Positions 1 to 9,958 of a DNA stretch of 64,000 nt are shown here, one piece after another. Below the pieces are notes generated by a model. The model worked only from the letters and a program-made list of their open reading frames with translations. It did no database searches and was not told the origin of the DNA. A program made the translations under genes and the position numbers. The DNA is taken from the NCBI GenBank assembly GCA_032821775.1, contig JAVLRN010000012.1:806001-870000 (forward strand). The letters are read 5' to 3'. How positions within the stretch are numbered: the first letter of the stretch is position 1; every line of letters starts with the position of its first letter. The DNA comes from Sanguinoderma infundibulare. Taxonomy: Eukaryota > Basidiomycota > Agaricomycetes > Polyporales > Polyporaceae.

Positions 1-638
1 ATGCACTCACAGGTTTTTGCACTAGTATGTGTTCTGGTCTGGGCTGCCAACGCCTCTGTATCGTTGTGTCGTTGTACGTACAAGCACAGGCGATTCTTGA
101 GAGGAATGCTGGGATTGTCGGGGACTCCCCGCTTCGCGGAAAGAATTGCAAGGCATTGCACTGTGCAGATCAAGCTAGCTAGCCCTAACGGTGAGGAGTG
201 GTTATGACATCGTATGACGTCGTCCTCCACGCACTACCACCTGCGCCGCAATGTCCGGAGTGGTCGCGGCAACGTAGTGGGATCGGCGCCGATAGTGATT
301 CCCGAGTGAGCGACTATTATTCGGGCTTGATTGTGTTGTAGTCTCGAAGAAAGCCGGGCAGGTAACGGATGGTGTTTGAAAACATAAAGATCAGTGCGAG
401 ACGTACTTGTTGGTTTGCGGAAGTGAACCATGGTCGGGCGACTCCTGAGAGTGACAACGCGGGTGGCCAAAGAGGGAGTTGATTGGACGGCGAGGGTGAC
501 GTGTGTGTGACAGGACGCGTCTTTGGAAGGACCTGGCCAGATAAGGACACCAAGTTGGCACTCCTCCTGCGCCGGTGACGCCATGGATGGCTCAGAGCGA
601 AATCTCGAGCTTCAGCCTCCCGAGCTGCTCCTTGTCTG
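1..638. other. Left-edge region without a supported gene
   Basis: The only frame opening with ATG is a 68-codon one at 1-207 on the plus strand. It has no recognisable domain and no coding pattern I can trust. The rest is the presumed promoter of the phosphoketolase gene. A gene ending just left of the window cannot be excluded. Confidence 0.4.
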
Positions 639-639
639 C

Positions 640-646
640 ATAAATA
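640..646 (+). promoter_or_regulatory. TATA-like element of the phosphoketolase gene
   Basis: ATAAATA lies about 65 nt upstream of the phosphoketolase ATG at 711, and a pyrimidine-rich stretch (CTCTCCCCACCTCCC) follows it. Both are common in fungal core promoters. The assignment rests on position and sequence only. Confidence 0.4.
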
Positions 647-710
647 TGACATACCATACTGCAGCACCCCTCTCCCCACCTCCCACCGCCAGAATCTTCC
701 CTCCAGAATC

Positions 711-3601
711 ATGCCTGGTCAACGCCTCTTGCAACCTAATCCCCCTCCGGATCGCTCCCTCCTCCCAGAGTCTGTTCTCGAATACAATGTCAAGCTCGAC
801 ACCAAACATGTCCTCACAGACAAGGAGGTTGTTGCCATCAAGCAGTTCCGCAGGGCTGCAGACTACATCGCCGCCGGTCCGTTTCCGTTGCTCTTCCTCC
901 CAGCACAATACGCTAACTATATTTGCGTATATGCAGCTATGATCTTCCTCAAGGATAACGCTTTAGTAGAGCGCGACATCACCCCGGACGACATCAAGCC
1001 CCGCCTCCTTGGCCACTGGGGAACCTGCCCTGGCCTTGTCCTTGTCTACGCTCACCTCAACCGCCTCATCTCCAAGACTGGCATCGATACCTTTTTGGTC
1101 GTTGGCCCCGGTCATGGCGCTCCTGCCATTTTGTCTTCTCTCTGGCTCGAGAACTCTCTTTCAAATTTCTACCCCAAGTACTCGCGTGATAAGCAAGGGC
1201 TTTCTGCCCTTGTCGCATCCTTCAGTTCTCCTGGCGGCTTCCCGAGGTGAGCACCATCCGACAAGCTGTCCTCCGAGTACAACTCATCCTCTCTTGCCTC
1301 AAGTCACGTCAATGCCGAGACCCCAGGATCGATCCACGAGGGTGGTGAGCTCGGCTATGCCCTCGGCGTTTCCTTTGGTGCCATCATGGACAAACCCGAC
1401 CTCATTTGCTGTGTTGTCGTTGGCGATGGCGAGGCCGAGACTGGCCCAACCGCGGCGTGAGTTGCGCCTCCCCCTCTTTTATAATATCTCCAAGCCTGTT
1501 CCAGTACTTATCCGGCGCGACTTCCAGCGCGTGGCACGGGTACAAATACATCGACCCTGCAGAGTCCGGAGCGATTCTTCCCATCGTTCATGTCAATGGC
1601 TTCAAGATCTCTGAACGGACCATTTACGGCACCATGGACGACGAAGAGTTGACCGCGCTCTTCACAGGCTATGGCTATCAGGTGCGCATCGTCGAGGACC
1701 TCGAGAACATCGACCAGGACCTCGCGGCGAGCATGGACTGGGCTCTGGCCGAAATCAGCAAGATCCAGAAAGCAGCGCGAAGCGGCAATCCCATTGTGAA
1801 GCCACGCTGGCCTGTCCTCATCTTGCGCACACCCAAGGTACGTCTTCCAAACCATGTCCGTCTAGATACAGACTACTGACACACTGCGCAGGGATGGTCG
1901 GGTCCGAAGGAGCTCCGTGGTGAGTTCATCGAGGGATCGTACAAGTCTCATCAAGTGCCTCTTCCCGACGTCAAGACGGACCCGGTCGAGCGCGAGATGC
2001 TTCAGAATTGGCTTCGCTCCTACAACCCGAAGGAGCTGTTCGGCTCTGACGGGGTTCCGAACGACCATATCCTCTCTCTCATCCCCACCGAGGAGTCCAA
2101 GCGTTTGGGCATGCGCGAGGAAGTATACAAAGCGTACACACCGCTCGACGTCCCCGACTGGCGCAAGTTCGCCGTAGAGAAGGGCACCGCGCAGAGCTGC
2201 ATGAAGGTCATCGGCGAGCTCCTCGACGCCATCGCGCAGCGGAACCCGCACTCGTTCCGCGTCTTCTCCCCGGACGAGCTCGTCTCTAACAAGCTCGACG
2301 CCATCCTCCGCCACTCAGGGCGCAACTTCCAGTGGGACGTCGAGTCGCGTGCCTCGGGCGGACGCGTCATCGAGATCCTCTCCGAGCACACATGCCAGGG
2401 TATGCTCCAGGGGTACACGCTCACTGGCCGGACGGGCCTCTTCCCGACCTACGAGGCGTTCTTGGGCATTATCCACACTATGATGGTCCAGTACGCGAAA
2501 TTTGTCAAGACCGCGCGCGAGGTCCCGTGGAGGCATCCGATGGGTTCGCTGAACTATGTCGAGACGAGCACGTGGACGCGACAGTGAGTGCTGCTTGAAG
2601 CTTCTGCTCTGCGTGGGACGAGGAGCTAATGGCGTCGTGGCAATTTATAGGGAGCATAATGGGTTCTCGCACCAAAACCCGTCGTTCATCGGCGCGGTGC
2701 TGAACTTGAAGCCGCACTCGGCGCGCGTGTACCTCCCGCCCGACGCGAACTGCTTCCTGTCAACGTTGGCGCACTGCGTGCGCGCGAAGGACTACGTGAA
2801 CCTGATGGTCGGCAGCAAGCACCTCTCCCCCGTCTGGCTGACCCCCGAGGAAGCCGACCATGTGCGTTTCGCATCCTTTTGCACGTTTAAATCGGTCAGG
2901 AAATACTAAATTTGATGGCGTGTATCTTTCAACAGCACTGCATCGCCGGCGCGTCAGTCTGGAAGTTCGCGTCGACGGACGAGGGCATGGCGCCGGACGT
3001 CGTGCTCGTCGGGATCGGGGTCGAGGTGACGTTCGAGGTCATCGCCGCCGCCGCGTTGCTCCGGAAGGCGATCCCCGCGCTGCGGGTGCGCGTCGTGAAC
3101 GTGACGGACCTGATGGTCCTCGGCCCGTACGGGTCGCACCCGCACGCGCTGAGCGACCAGGGGTTCGAGTCGCTGTTCACCAAGAACAAGCCGATCATCT
3201 TCAACTACCACGGGTACCCCGTCGAGCTCAAGGTGCGCCTCCCGTCCCTCGGTCTGGTTGTCTTTTGAAATTGCTGCGTGCTTTCGTAGCTGAGGCGCTG
3301 ATCTGATCTCGCGCAGGGACTGCTGTTCGGGCGGGAGGGCCTGGACCGGATGCGGATCAACGGGTACCTGGAGGAGGGCACGACGACGTCGCCGTTCATG
3401 ATGCAGCTCATGAACAAGACGAGCCGGTACGACGTCGCGGCGGAGGCGGTGCGCGCGGCGGCGATGCTCAACCCGCGCGTCGAGATCGACGCGCACAAGA
3501 CGATCAGCTACGTGCTGCACCAAGCCGTCAAGGACAGGGACTACATCATGAGGCACGGCGCGGACCCGGAGGACACGTTCGACGTGCCGAAGTTTGAGTG
3601 A
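711..3601 (+). CDS. Phosphoketolase (xylulose-5-phosphate/fructose-6-phosphate)
   Basis: Thiamine-diphosphate enzyme expected to split xylulose-5-phosphate or fructose-6-phosphate with inorganic phosphate into acetyl phosphate plus glyceraldehyde-3-phosphate or erythrose-4-phosphate, giving a cytosolic shortcut to C2 units. Family motifs are visible in order: GPGHGAPA in the N-terminal ThDP region, [19 protein letters not shown], the [12 protein letters not shown] segment and [10 protein letters not shown] in the middle domain, then the C-terminal domain ending in [10 protein letters not shown]. The gene is split by about eight short introns; the first exon ends at ADYIAA and the next begins AMIFLKDN. 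The ATG at 711 follows a pyrimidine-rich leader and starts the typical N-terminus. After splicing the protein should be near 800 residues, the usual family length, with no visible lesion. Which substrate it prefers cannot be told from sequence. Confidence 0.95.
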
Positions 3602-3610
3602 TGCACCCGC

Positions 3611-3651
3611 GGGTGGGGGTGGGGTGGGGTGGGGTTGGGCTGGGTTGGGTG
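3611..3651 (+). other. G-run tract just after the phosphoketolase stop codon
   Basis: Repeated runs of three to five G separated by T, TT or CT begin about 10 nt after the stop codon. The transcript strand therefore carries a potential G-quadruplex at the start of its 3' UTR. From here to about 4075 I see only 3' UTR-like, T-rich sequence. Confidence 0.5.
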
Positions 3652-4075
3652 AGGTCGCTCGCGGTCGCTGGGTAGTTTGCCGTTCTTTCTGAGTTCGTCT
3701 TGGTTGCTGCTGCAGAGTTTATGCGGACGGAAGTGTACGAGGCGCGGATTGCAGGATGGTTTCGGTTTTTTTTTGTGTATTTGTATCTTTACATCCACGA
3801 TTTTCTGTCGTCCACTTGCGTTAGTTTGGTCATTCGTAATTCTGTGCGCCTCTGTTCTCCATCCTTGGCACTTCATGTTTATGAAGTTGAGTGACCACTG
3901 TCGGCGAATTGCGGCCCCGTCAGTGGTTATCTTGCAAGTAGGATTTCCGGTCGTGGGCTTTTCCAGAGGCCCTGACGGGCGTCTCTCGGTGGTCCCTTGA
4001 TCTCTTCAAGTTGAGGTGATGTTGCCCCAACGCGAGGAACGAGCGATTGGGGCAACGAAGTGCTTACTAAGCGGG

Positions 4076-4778
4076 AGGCCGGAAGTGGAAGGGCGCATCT
4101 CCGCGCCTTGCCCTAGGCTGTAGCACGGGTACGGGTAACCCGTGCGGGTCAGCGCGGGTTTTCAGCGCGGGTACGGGTACGGGTCGGACTTGGCCAACCC
4201 GAGGCCAAACCCGCACCCGTGCCGCGGGTTTGCGGGTACAGGCGCCGATATAGGCGCCCACGCCCCTTGGGCGATAATGTGTGTTGGCGCGTGGACGTCA
4301 GCGGGTCTCGTCAACGCCGACGATGCTCGCAAGGCTGCAAGGCTGCCAAGCTGCCGGACGTCGAGGATGGCGAGGGGTTGGACATCGAGATGGACATGTA
4401 GAATCTGGCTACATACTTGTGAATCCGATCGAAACGAAGACAAAATGTGAATCATGATGTGTGCACAATGTTCGGCCTGCTCTGGAGCTCGAGCGCGAGC
4501 TGAGCTATGCATCTAAGCTCCCAAAATGTAACATATGTACACGTAGATGTTTCGTATGGCCCCACACATGTCTACCGTATACTACAAACCCGCGTACAAA
4601 CCCGTGTCCGAGACCCGTACCCGCGACACCCGCGACACCCGGCGCTAGTACCCGTAACCCGCGAGCACCCGCGGGTCGCGGGTACGGGTTTTTCGCGGGT
4701 ACGGGTCCGGGTCAGGTCTCGGGCACCCGCGGGTTCACCCGTGCTACAGCCTACCTTGCCCTCTCCCACTTCCGGCCT
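4076..4778. repeat. Outer inverted repeat (palindrome) interrupted by the hAT element
   Basis: A 13-bp inverted repeat, AGGCCGGAAGTGG at 4076-4088 and its complement at 4766-4778, lies outside the transposon and its target duplication. If the element and one copy of the duplication are removed, the flanks form one hairpin of about 55 nt, with a 13-bp stem extended by AGGGC/GCCCT. The transposon therefore inserted into a pre-existing palindrome. Confidence 0.7.
4114..4753. mobile_element. Non-autonomous hAT-type element (MITE), 640 bp
   Basis: The ends are inverted repeats reading TAGGCTGTAGCACGGGT inward from each side. They are flanked by a perfect 8-bp direct repeat, CCTTGCCC, at 4106-4113 and 4754-4761. 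An 8-bp target duplication is diagnostic of hAT transposition, and arrays of CGGGTA/ACCCG units inside both ends match the subterminal repeats of hAT elements. No transposase frame is present, so movement would need a transposase from elsewhere. The intact target duplication suggests a fairly recent insertion. Confidence 0.85.
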
Positions 4779-5366
4779 CGCCGCCCGACATACGCACCCA
4801 CCCTACCTCTCCCTAGTGCTTTGGGGGCGACAGCGCGTGCGCGCTGCGTTCTCCTCGCGCTCGACTCGGAGCCGCTTACGCGCGCACGCACTTCGCGTCG
4901 TGCCTAGCTCGGCGGATCTCCGATCCTCCCATCTACGAGGTCCTGGTAAAACCAGGTCCTGGTTACATCTTCCCCCGAAGGCTTTCACGCAATTAGGAAG
5001 CCCACCGTATGGACCGAATTTGCATGGTCCTGAATGCCAACACCTAGCGCTATCGCTCCCTCGCCTCCTGCGCTCTGATGCTGCCGAGTTCCTTGCTGAA
5101 ATAGTAAGACACACTGGAAGACCTCGAATATACCACACCAGCCTCGCACAAATTCGACTACAAGTGATACAACGCTTTCAAACTGAAGCTCTGGAAAATT
5201 GAACGAGGCAGACTAGATTGATAGGTGGCTAAACCTTGGTGACATGGAGCGGTATGCAATCGCTGGCAACACAATCATCAAACCCCAACCAACGCGAGCA
5301 CGTCCGCCATGATGCTCGACATCCGCCTTCATAAGGCCTCAACAGCGGAACTGCGTACGACCTCCC
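4779..5366. other. Intergenic, no gene seen
   Basis: This stretch lies between the hAT element and the 3' end of the cerato-platanin gene. I see GC-rich sequence at 4800-4910 and nothing with coding character. It probably holds the 3' UTR of the minus-strand gene. Confidence 0.4.
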
Positions 5367-6091
5367 CTAGGGAAGGTGGCAGTTCTGGGGCGGGACCTCC
5401 ATCGCCTGCGCGTTGACGGTGCCCTTGTCGATGCCTTGCTGACCAGCGAACCGCAGGAAGCCCTCCTTGCCGAGCTGGAAGATCGCCGCGTTGTCGACCG
5501 CGATCATGAAGATCGGGGCCTTGTTGTCGAACTGCAGCTTCCAGCACGAGCCGCACTTCGGCGAGCCGTTGGCTGTCGCGGCAAGCGGGTTAGCTTTATC
5601 ATCATTAAGTTGAGAGGATGGGGGATAAGAACGTACTGGCACCGGGGACCTCGCCGTAGAAGGGCGCGGTAGGCAGGTCACTGAGCGTCTTAAACTCTGT
5701 GAACACATGCGAGAGCAGGTGAGTCCCATGGAACGATGCTGCAAGTGGGACAGGAAGACTCACGAGGGAACTTCTGCGCGAAGACGTTCGAGCACGCGAG
5801 CGTGCTAAGGCGGGTGCTGGGGTTGAGGTCGAGAGAGTAGCCCACGCGGACCGTCTGGCCCCAGCCGCCGCCATTGTGACCCCAATCGCTACCGTCGTGG
5901 TCGTGATCGTGGTCGTGGTCGTGGTCGTTGTCGTTGTCGTGGTCATCACAGTCGTGGCAGTCGGGCTTTCCAGGCTGTCCAGGCTGTCCAGGCTGCCAGC
6001 CGCGTTGGACGAGCTGGCTCTCGCCCGGAGCAGCGACGGCGACAGTGGAGAGGGCCGCAATGACAACAGTGACGAACGTGAGGTAGTTCAT
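5367..6091 (-). CDS. Cerato-platanin family secreted protein with His/Asp-rich linker
   Basis: Three exons: 6091-5764, 5696-5637 and 5572-5367, with donors GTGAGT and GTACGT. The protein opens with a signal peptide (MNYLTFVTVVIAALSTVAVA). A Gly-Gln-Pro stretch and a run of alternating His and Asp follow, then the cerato-platanin domain from about residue 85. That domain shows GYSLDLNPSTRLSTLACSN, the FKTLSDLPTAPFYGEVPGA segment and SPKCGSCWKLQF, and ends NCHLP. The four domain cysteines expected for two disulfides are present. Cerato-platanins are small, abundant, secreted fungal proteins with a double-psi beta-barrel that bind chitin oligomers and self-assemble at surfaces; many elicit plant responses. 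The His/Asp linker with a CHDC motif is not a standard part of the family and could bind divalent metal. A strong TATA box lies about 95 bp upstream. Confidence 0.9.
5893..5962 (-). repeat. Codon-level minisatellite encoding the His/Asp run
   Basis: Tandem GTGGTC units (read on the plus strand) encode alternating Asp-His on the minus strand, with flanking Asn-Asp and Cys-His-Asp-Cys variants. Such repeats can change length by slippage. The frame stays open because the unit is 6 nt. Confidence 0.8.
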
Positions 6092-6184
6092 ACTGATGAA
6101 GCTAGAAGAGTAGTCGTGGGTGAGCTGGTGAGTGTATGTGTGAGGGAGGTGTTGTTCGCTGGTGTCTTGCCGACGAAATCGCGG

Positions 6185-6193
6185 CCTTTTATA
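6185..6193 (-). promoter_or_regulatory. TATA box of the cerato-platanin gene
   Basis: The minus strand reads TATAAAAGG, close to the ideal TATA consensus, 94-102 bp upstream of the start codon at 6091. This fits a strongly expressed secreted protein gene. Confidence 0.7.
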
Positions 6194-6199
6194 CATTCC

Positions 6200-6853
6200 T
6201 GGATGTTGACTGAGCCCTGCAACCCCCATATCCCCGAGGTTTGCAGGGCTCGGTCAAAGGCACCTCCATGTTCTGACGGGGAAAGGGGTGACCGAGGACA
6301 AGGATCCTGTCGGATACGTGTACCGCGTTTCAGACGGGCCTGGTTGACCAGTTCGAATCCAAACCCGGTGTCCGAAGGGATGTCGTACCCGTCCATGAAC
6401 ATTTGAGGTTCGTGTCGTAAATATTCCAGTACATAACGCACTACCAAATGAATCGAGAAGCGACGTGGAAAATGTCAGTGCAGGCAGAGCACCATATGTC
6501 GTAGGATCAGATCACTTACCCATTTTCCCGTTAGCCAGAAGATGTGCTCGATGAACATAGGAGGATGGCTATGGCGGAAGCAGAAAAGGAGATTCCCAAC
6601 CCAACCGACCCGATTGAAATGCGCATAAGCGGTACAAGAGCCTTCGCTGGCAAGGCACCGCGGAGTTGGGATTTGTATAGAAACAGGGGTACACCATGGC
6701 GATGGCGAGATGTTGACTGAAAGACGTGAAAGCGCCGTCATGCATACTGCCCACAAGCGAGATACTGTACACATTAAATGTAGCGGAAAATATTGGCTTT
6801 CTGCGGATGGCCGTCTGAAACGCGAGTACAGTGATGTCATTAGGTGCACTCAC
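6200..6853. other. Cerato-platanin upstream region and possible further exons of the 6.9-7.3 kb gene
   Basis: The 6200-6450 part is probably promoter sequence of the cerato-platanin gene. From 6853 down, the minus strand has a GTGAGT donor followed by an open frame to a stop at 6569-6571, after a possible acceptor near 6810. The predicted residues are not recognisable, so I did not extend the gene model. Confidence 0.3.
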
Positions 6854-7257
6854 CACATTCCTGCGAAGGCCTGAATCGACTTGACCGTCTTCAAGCTCGG
6901 CGTTGGCCAACGAGCCCTGCCTTTCCCGCCAGCGCTCCATGATCTCGGCATCCTTCTCCGTAACCGTCATGTTCTTCTTGCCTTCTGTGCGACCCTCGTC
7001 TGTCGGCTCCGACGAAGCATCCCCCGAGACTCGCGGACTTGTCACTTTCTCCTCATCGGTAACGGTCTCGTTGGATCCTATGTATGAGAGGTGGTCTCTG
7101 GGGTCTCTGGCATGGAATTACTGACCTCATCCTTTGAAATCTCACCACTAATTTCTGCGAAACCCCTACGGAAGGCTGGGACGACCAGCTGGCGCGGTGA
7201 AGGACCTACTCGGGTCGCCCTAGAAAGCCTGAGGATGATGCTGGTGGTGGCCATCAT
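6854..7257 (-). CDS. Unrecognised protein with mitochondrial-type N-terminus (partial model)
   Basis: Two exons look real. The first (7257 to about 7122) starts MMATTSIILRLSRATRVG and continues through PRQLVVPAFRRGFAEISGE; it is Arg-rich and free of acids at first, as in a mitochondrial targeting sequence with the cleavage-like RRGFAE. The second (7077-6854) is charged: TVTEKDAEIMERWRERQG, then NAELEDGQVDSGLRRNV, ending at a GTGAGT donor. The 44-nt intron between them has donor GTAATT and acceptor ATAG, the only pairing that keeps frame. The 3' end is unresolved. I do not recognise the family. The start lies 353 bp from the divergent ATG17 gene. Confidence 0.35.
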
Positions 7258-7609
7258 TGACGGAGCTGTGCAACTGCCGATGTAGTTACAATTTTTCGAT
7301 AGATGACAGTCAACAGGAACAGTGCGGCCAGGATGGTTTGCGATGGAGGTAGCAAGCTGAGAAAGGGACTTCGATGTTTGTGGGCAGCGATGATGACGCA
7401 GCAGCGAAGATGTTCGGTCCGAATACCGGCCCGGTATGTGCCGAGGGGTTGGAAGTTGTGCCTGAATGCGCCGATCCCAGCTGTCGTTTGCCAGTGGCCG
7501 CTGCCATCCTGCCCAAGTCCTTCCTCCGGATCTCCTGCGGCGCACGTGCAAACTTTCTGTGCTCTCGTGGCTAATCTGGGCGGCGAGAGACTCATAAACT
7601 GCTGACCTC
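7258..7609. promoter_or_regulatory. Divergent promoter between the 6.9-7.3 kb gene and ATG17
   Basis: These 352 bp separate two start codons on opposite strands, so both promoters must fit here. I see no clear TATA box. Open frames cross it on both strands but show no domain. Confidence 0.4.
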
Positions 7610-9579
7610 ATGTCTCAATCGCCTCCTGTCGAGCCCGAACAACCACACATTGTTTCCCTCGTGCTCCACGCGAAGAAGGCGCTACAGCAGGGTGAACAAC
7701 TATGTACTCGCGCAAGTTCGCTTTCCACCGCCTCGGCACAGGCAGCGGTAGATGTCCTCGCATTGGACGCCCAGGTCAGGTGGATGTCCGAAGCAGTCTT
7801 GGATCAGCTCAAGGTGAGTACCTGTTCTCTTGCAGGCAGGGACGTAAAGCACAACCGATGCCCGCAGTTAGCCGCACAAGTAGCCAAGAGCATAGAGCAG
7901 AAGCGCACGGAGCTTGATAGGCAGGTTGGGGTATGTCTTCCACCTGCCTTTACCTAGTTTCCCAGCTAAGAAGGACCATGTAGGAATGGGACAGCATCCG
8001 CAACCAGCGCAGCGACGCACTTGACGCCATCCTCGAGTCTCTCGGCACCCAGTCCGTCCCTCCAGACTTCCACACCGTCTCCTCCGACTCTTCCCCCTTT
8101 GGCAGCCAGAACAACTCCGACGACGAGCGAGACGGCGAGCACCACCCCGAGGACGACGCCACCCCCTTCTGTCCTCCGCCACAACCGAGCTCAAGTCCCA
8201 CAGACACCATCCGAAACCGGACCCCAATGCTCCCGAAGCACGAGAAGAAGAGTCGGAGGGCGGACCGGAGTAAGTGGAAGACGCTGAGGGACTTCATAAA
8301 CGAGCGGGCGATCGAGGACTTGTTGGACACGATCGAGAAGGACAGGCTTGAGCTTGATGTGGGTCTCCCTCGTGCCACCACGTTTATCGCCCTGCGTTTA
8401 GATCAATATATATTTCGTTGACCCCAGGATATCCTCGCGACGACGTCCGACTATCCCGAATCCTTGTCCAAGACGATTGGGGCGATCAGGGAGATGGTCC
8501 CAGTGGAGCTTGCGCTGCCCGTGTTCGACGCCGTATTTGCCTCTCAAGGGGAGACTTCGGCCAAGATGGCAGAACAGCTGGAGTCTTTGGCGCATCACTA
8601 CGACAACATGTCAAACGCTTTGCACGACTTTGAAGCCGGCGAAGAGTTCGGCGAGGAAGACATACAGGGTATGGCAACGAGTCTCTTCACAGTTGCCTTT
8701 GCTAAACCAACGTCGCTGCAGGGATGAATGGGGATGCGGAAGCATTACCCATCATCATTGGGGAGCTCGAGGAAGGCGTCAAGTCCATTGACGGATACCA
8801 GTTAGTGGACCTTCTATGCACCTTACTCGGCGTGCTAACGGTTCCTTCAGTGAGCAATTGCTCGTGGCGAAAGCCGCAGCGCAGGAACACCTAGAGATAC
8901 ATCGGCGCACCCTCACCGACCTCGACGAGCTCGGCGACATCATGACGGAAATGCTTGAACGCCAGCAGGCCGTCGAGGTGCGTCTCTTTCATCCGCATGC
9001 CCGTGCTCACCCTCCTGACCGGCCTACGACGTCCCCAGAATGAGAGCATCGAGCACCTCTCCTACTTGCACGCCCAGCTCCAACCGCTCGAGGAGCTGCA
9101 CCACAAGTACACCTCGTACCAGTACGCGTACAGCAGGCTCGTCCTCGAGCTCGCCCGCCGCCAGCGGTACCGCGAGGCTGCCCAGCGCATCATCGCGAAC
9201 ATGACCACGCAGCTTGACGCCATGACCGAAGGTGCGCCACACGTCCCATCTTCGACCTCTACCATGGCCGCGTCGTTGACCTATGTCGTGGCGCAGAGGA
9301 GCGAGTGTTGCGTCAGGACTTTCAGGCTGAGCATGGGCAGTACATCCCGGAGGACTTCTGTTTGTACGTCGAGAACCTACCGAACCGTTGGAAAGTCTCG
9401 ACGTGGAACGACGAGCCGCTCGAGACGCTTCCGGTGATTGAAGCTGACCTCATTGAAGAGGTATGCATTTACACAAAGCTTTCTGCTTTTAGTTGGAAGC
9501 GGCTGAAGGGGATTTGTTCCAGGCCAAGCAACGCACAACAGGAGTGGATGTTGGTATTGGTGCAAGCCAGAGCATATAA
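7610..9579 (+). CDS. atg17: Autophagy-related protein 17 (ATG17 scaffold)
   Basis: ATG17 is the long coiled-coil scaffold of the Atg1 kinase complex that organises the phagophore assembly site. The predicted protein starts MSQSPPVEPEQPHIVSLVLH and is helical and coiled-coil almost throughout, with an acidic, Ser-rich insert around residues 115-160. Conserved stretches are SAQAAVDVLALDAQVRWMSE, the EWDSIRNQRSDALDAILESL helix, WKTLRDFINERAIEDLLDTI, YREAAQRIIANMTTQLDAMTE and the family's C-terminal block EHGQYIPEDFCLYVENLP. About eight short introns interrupt it. The last exon (9523-9579) adds AKQRTTGVDVGIGASQSI before TAA. The ATG at 7610 gives the usual short N-terminal tail. Length near 450 residues fits the fungal family. 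Confidence 0.88.
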
Positions 9580-9729
9580 TGATCGCGTTAAGTACATGTA
9601 GATAATGTCGCCCAAAGCTTCGTTTGTTACGACTGGGGTTTAGTCATGCAAGGCTGCCAAAGGTCAGACGATAGATCAGCAAACGAAGCCGTCCTGATGA
9701 AAGCGTTGTAGCAGGTTGCGCACTACATT

Positions 9730-9734
9730 AAAAA
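9730..9734 (-). terminator. RNA polymerase III terminator of tRNA-Val
   Basis: A run of five T on the minus strand starts about 20 nt beyond the 3' end of the tRNA gene, as expected for polymerase III termination. Confidence 0.6.
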
Positions 9735-9754
9735 GTACATCAACCTGGCCTTTA

Positions 9755-9850
9755 TGAGTCGGCCCAGGATCGAACTGAGGACCTTCTGTGCGCCCACTTG
9801 ACCAGAGGCCAATGTTAGACAGATGCGATAACCAACTACGCCACCGACCC
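9755..9850 (-). tRNA. tRNA-Val (anticodon AAC) with a 22-nt intron
   Basis: The minus strand folds into a full cloverleaf. The acceptor stem GGGTCGG pairs with CCGACTC. The D arm is GCGTAGTTGGTTATCGC, the anticodon stem TCTGT/ACAGA has loop CTAACA-C, and the T arm is CTCAG-TTCGATC-CTGGG. The anticodon is AAC (valine). A 22-nt intron sits between positions 37 and 38, the normal place for nuclear tRNA introns, starting TTGGCC. The base after the acceptor stem is A (9755), and CCA is not encoded, as usual in eukaryotes. Both internal promoter boxes are intact. It lies between ATG17 and ARP3. Confidence 0.95.
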
Positions 9851-9958
9851 ATGGGCAAACTGAGACTGTAGTGATATATTATAGGTTGCATGACTGAGGT
9901 CGGGCTAAATGGTATGCTTGGGATTGCGCATGGCCACCGATTCATTCATCATACGACC

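Noticed and set aside
1..207. 68-codon frame at the left edge
   Set aside because: No domain, no splice context and unremarkable composition; it could be part of an exon or nothing.
6348..6366. Sequence AGTTCGAATCC resembling a tRNA B box
   Set aside because: The flanks do not pair into a T arm or acceptor stem, and no A box lies at the right distance.
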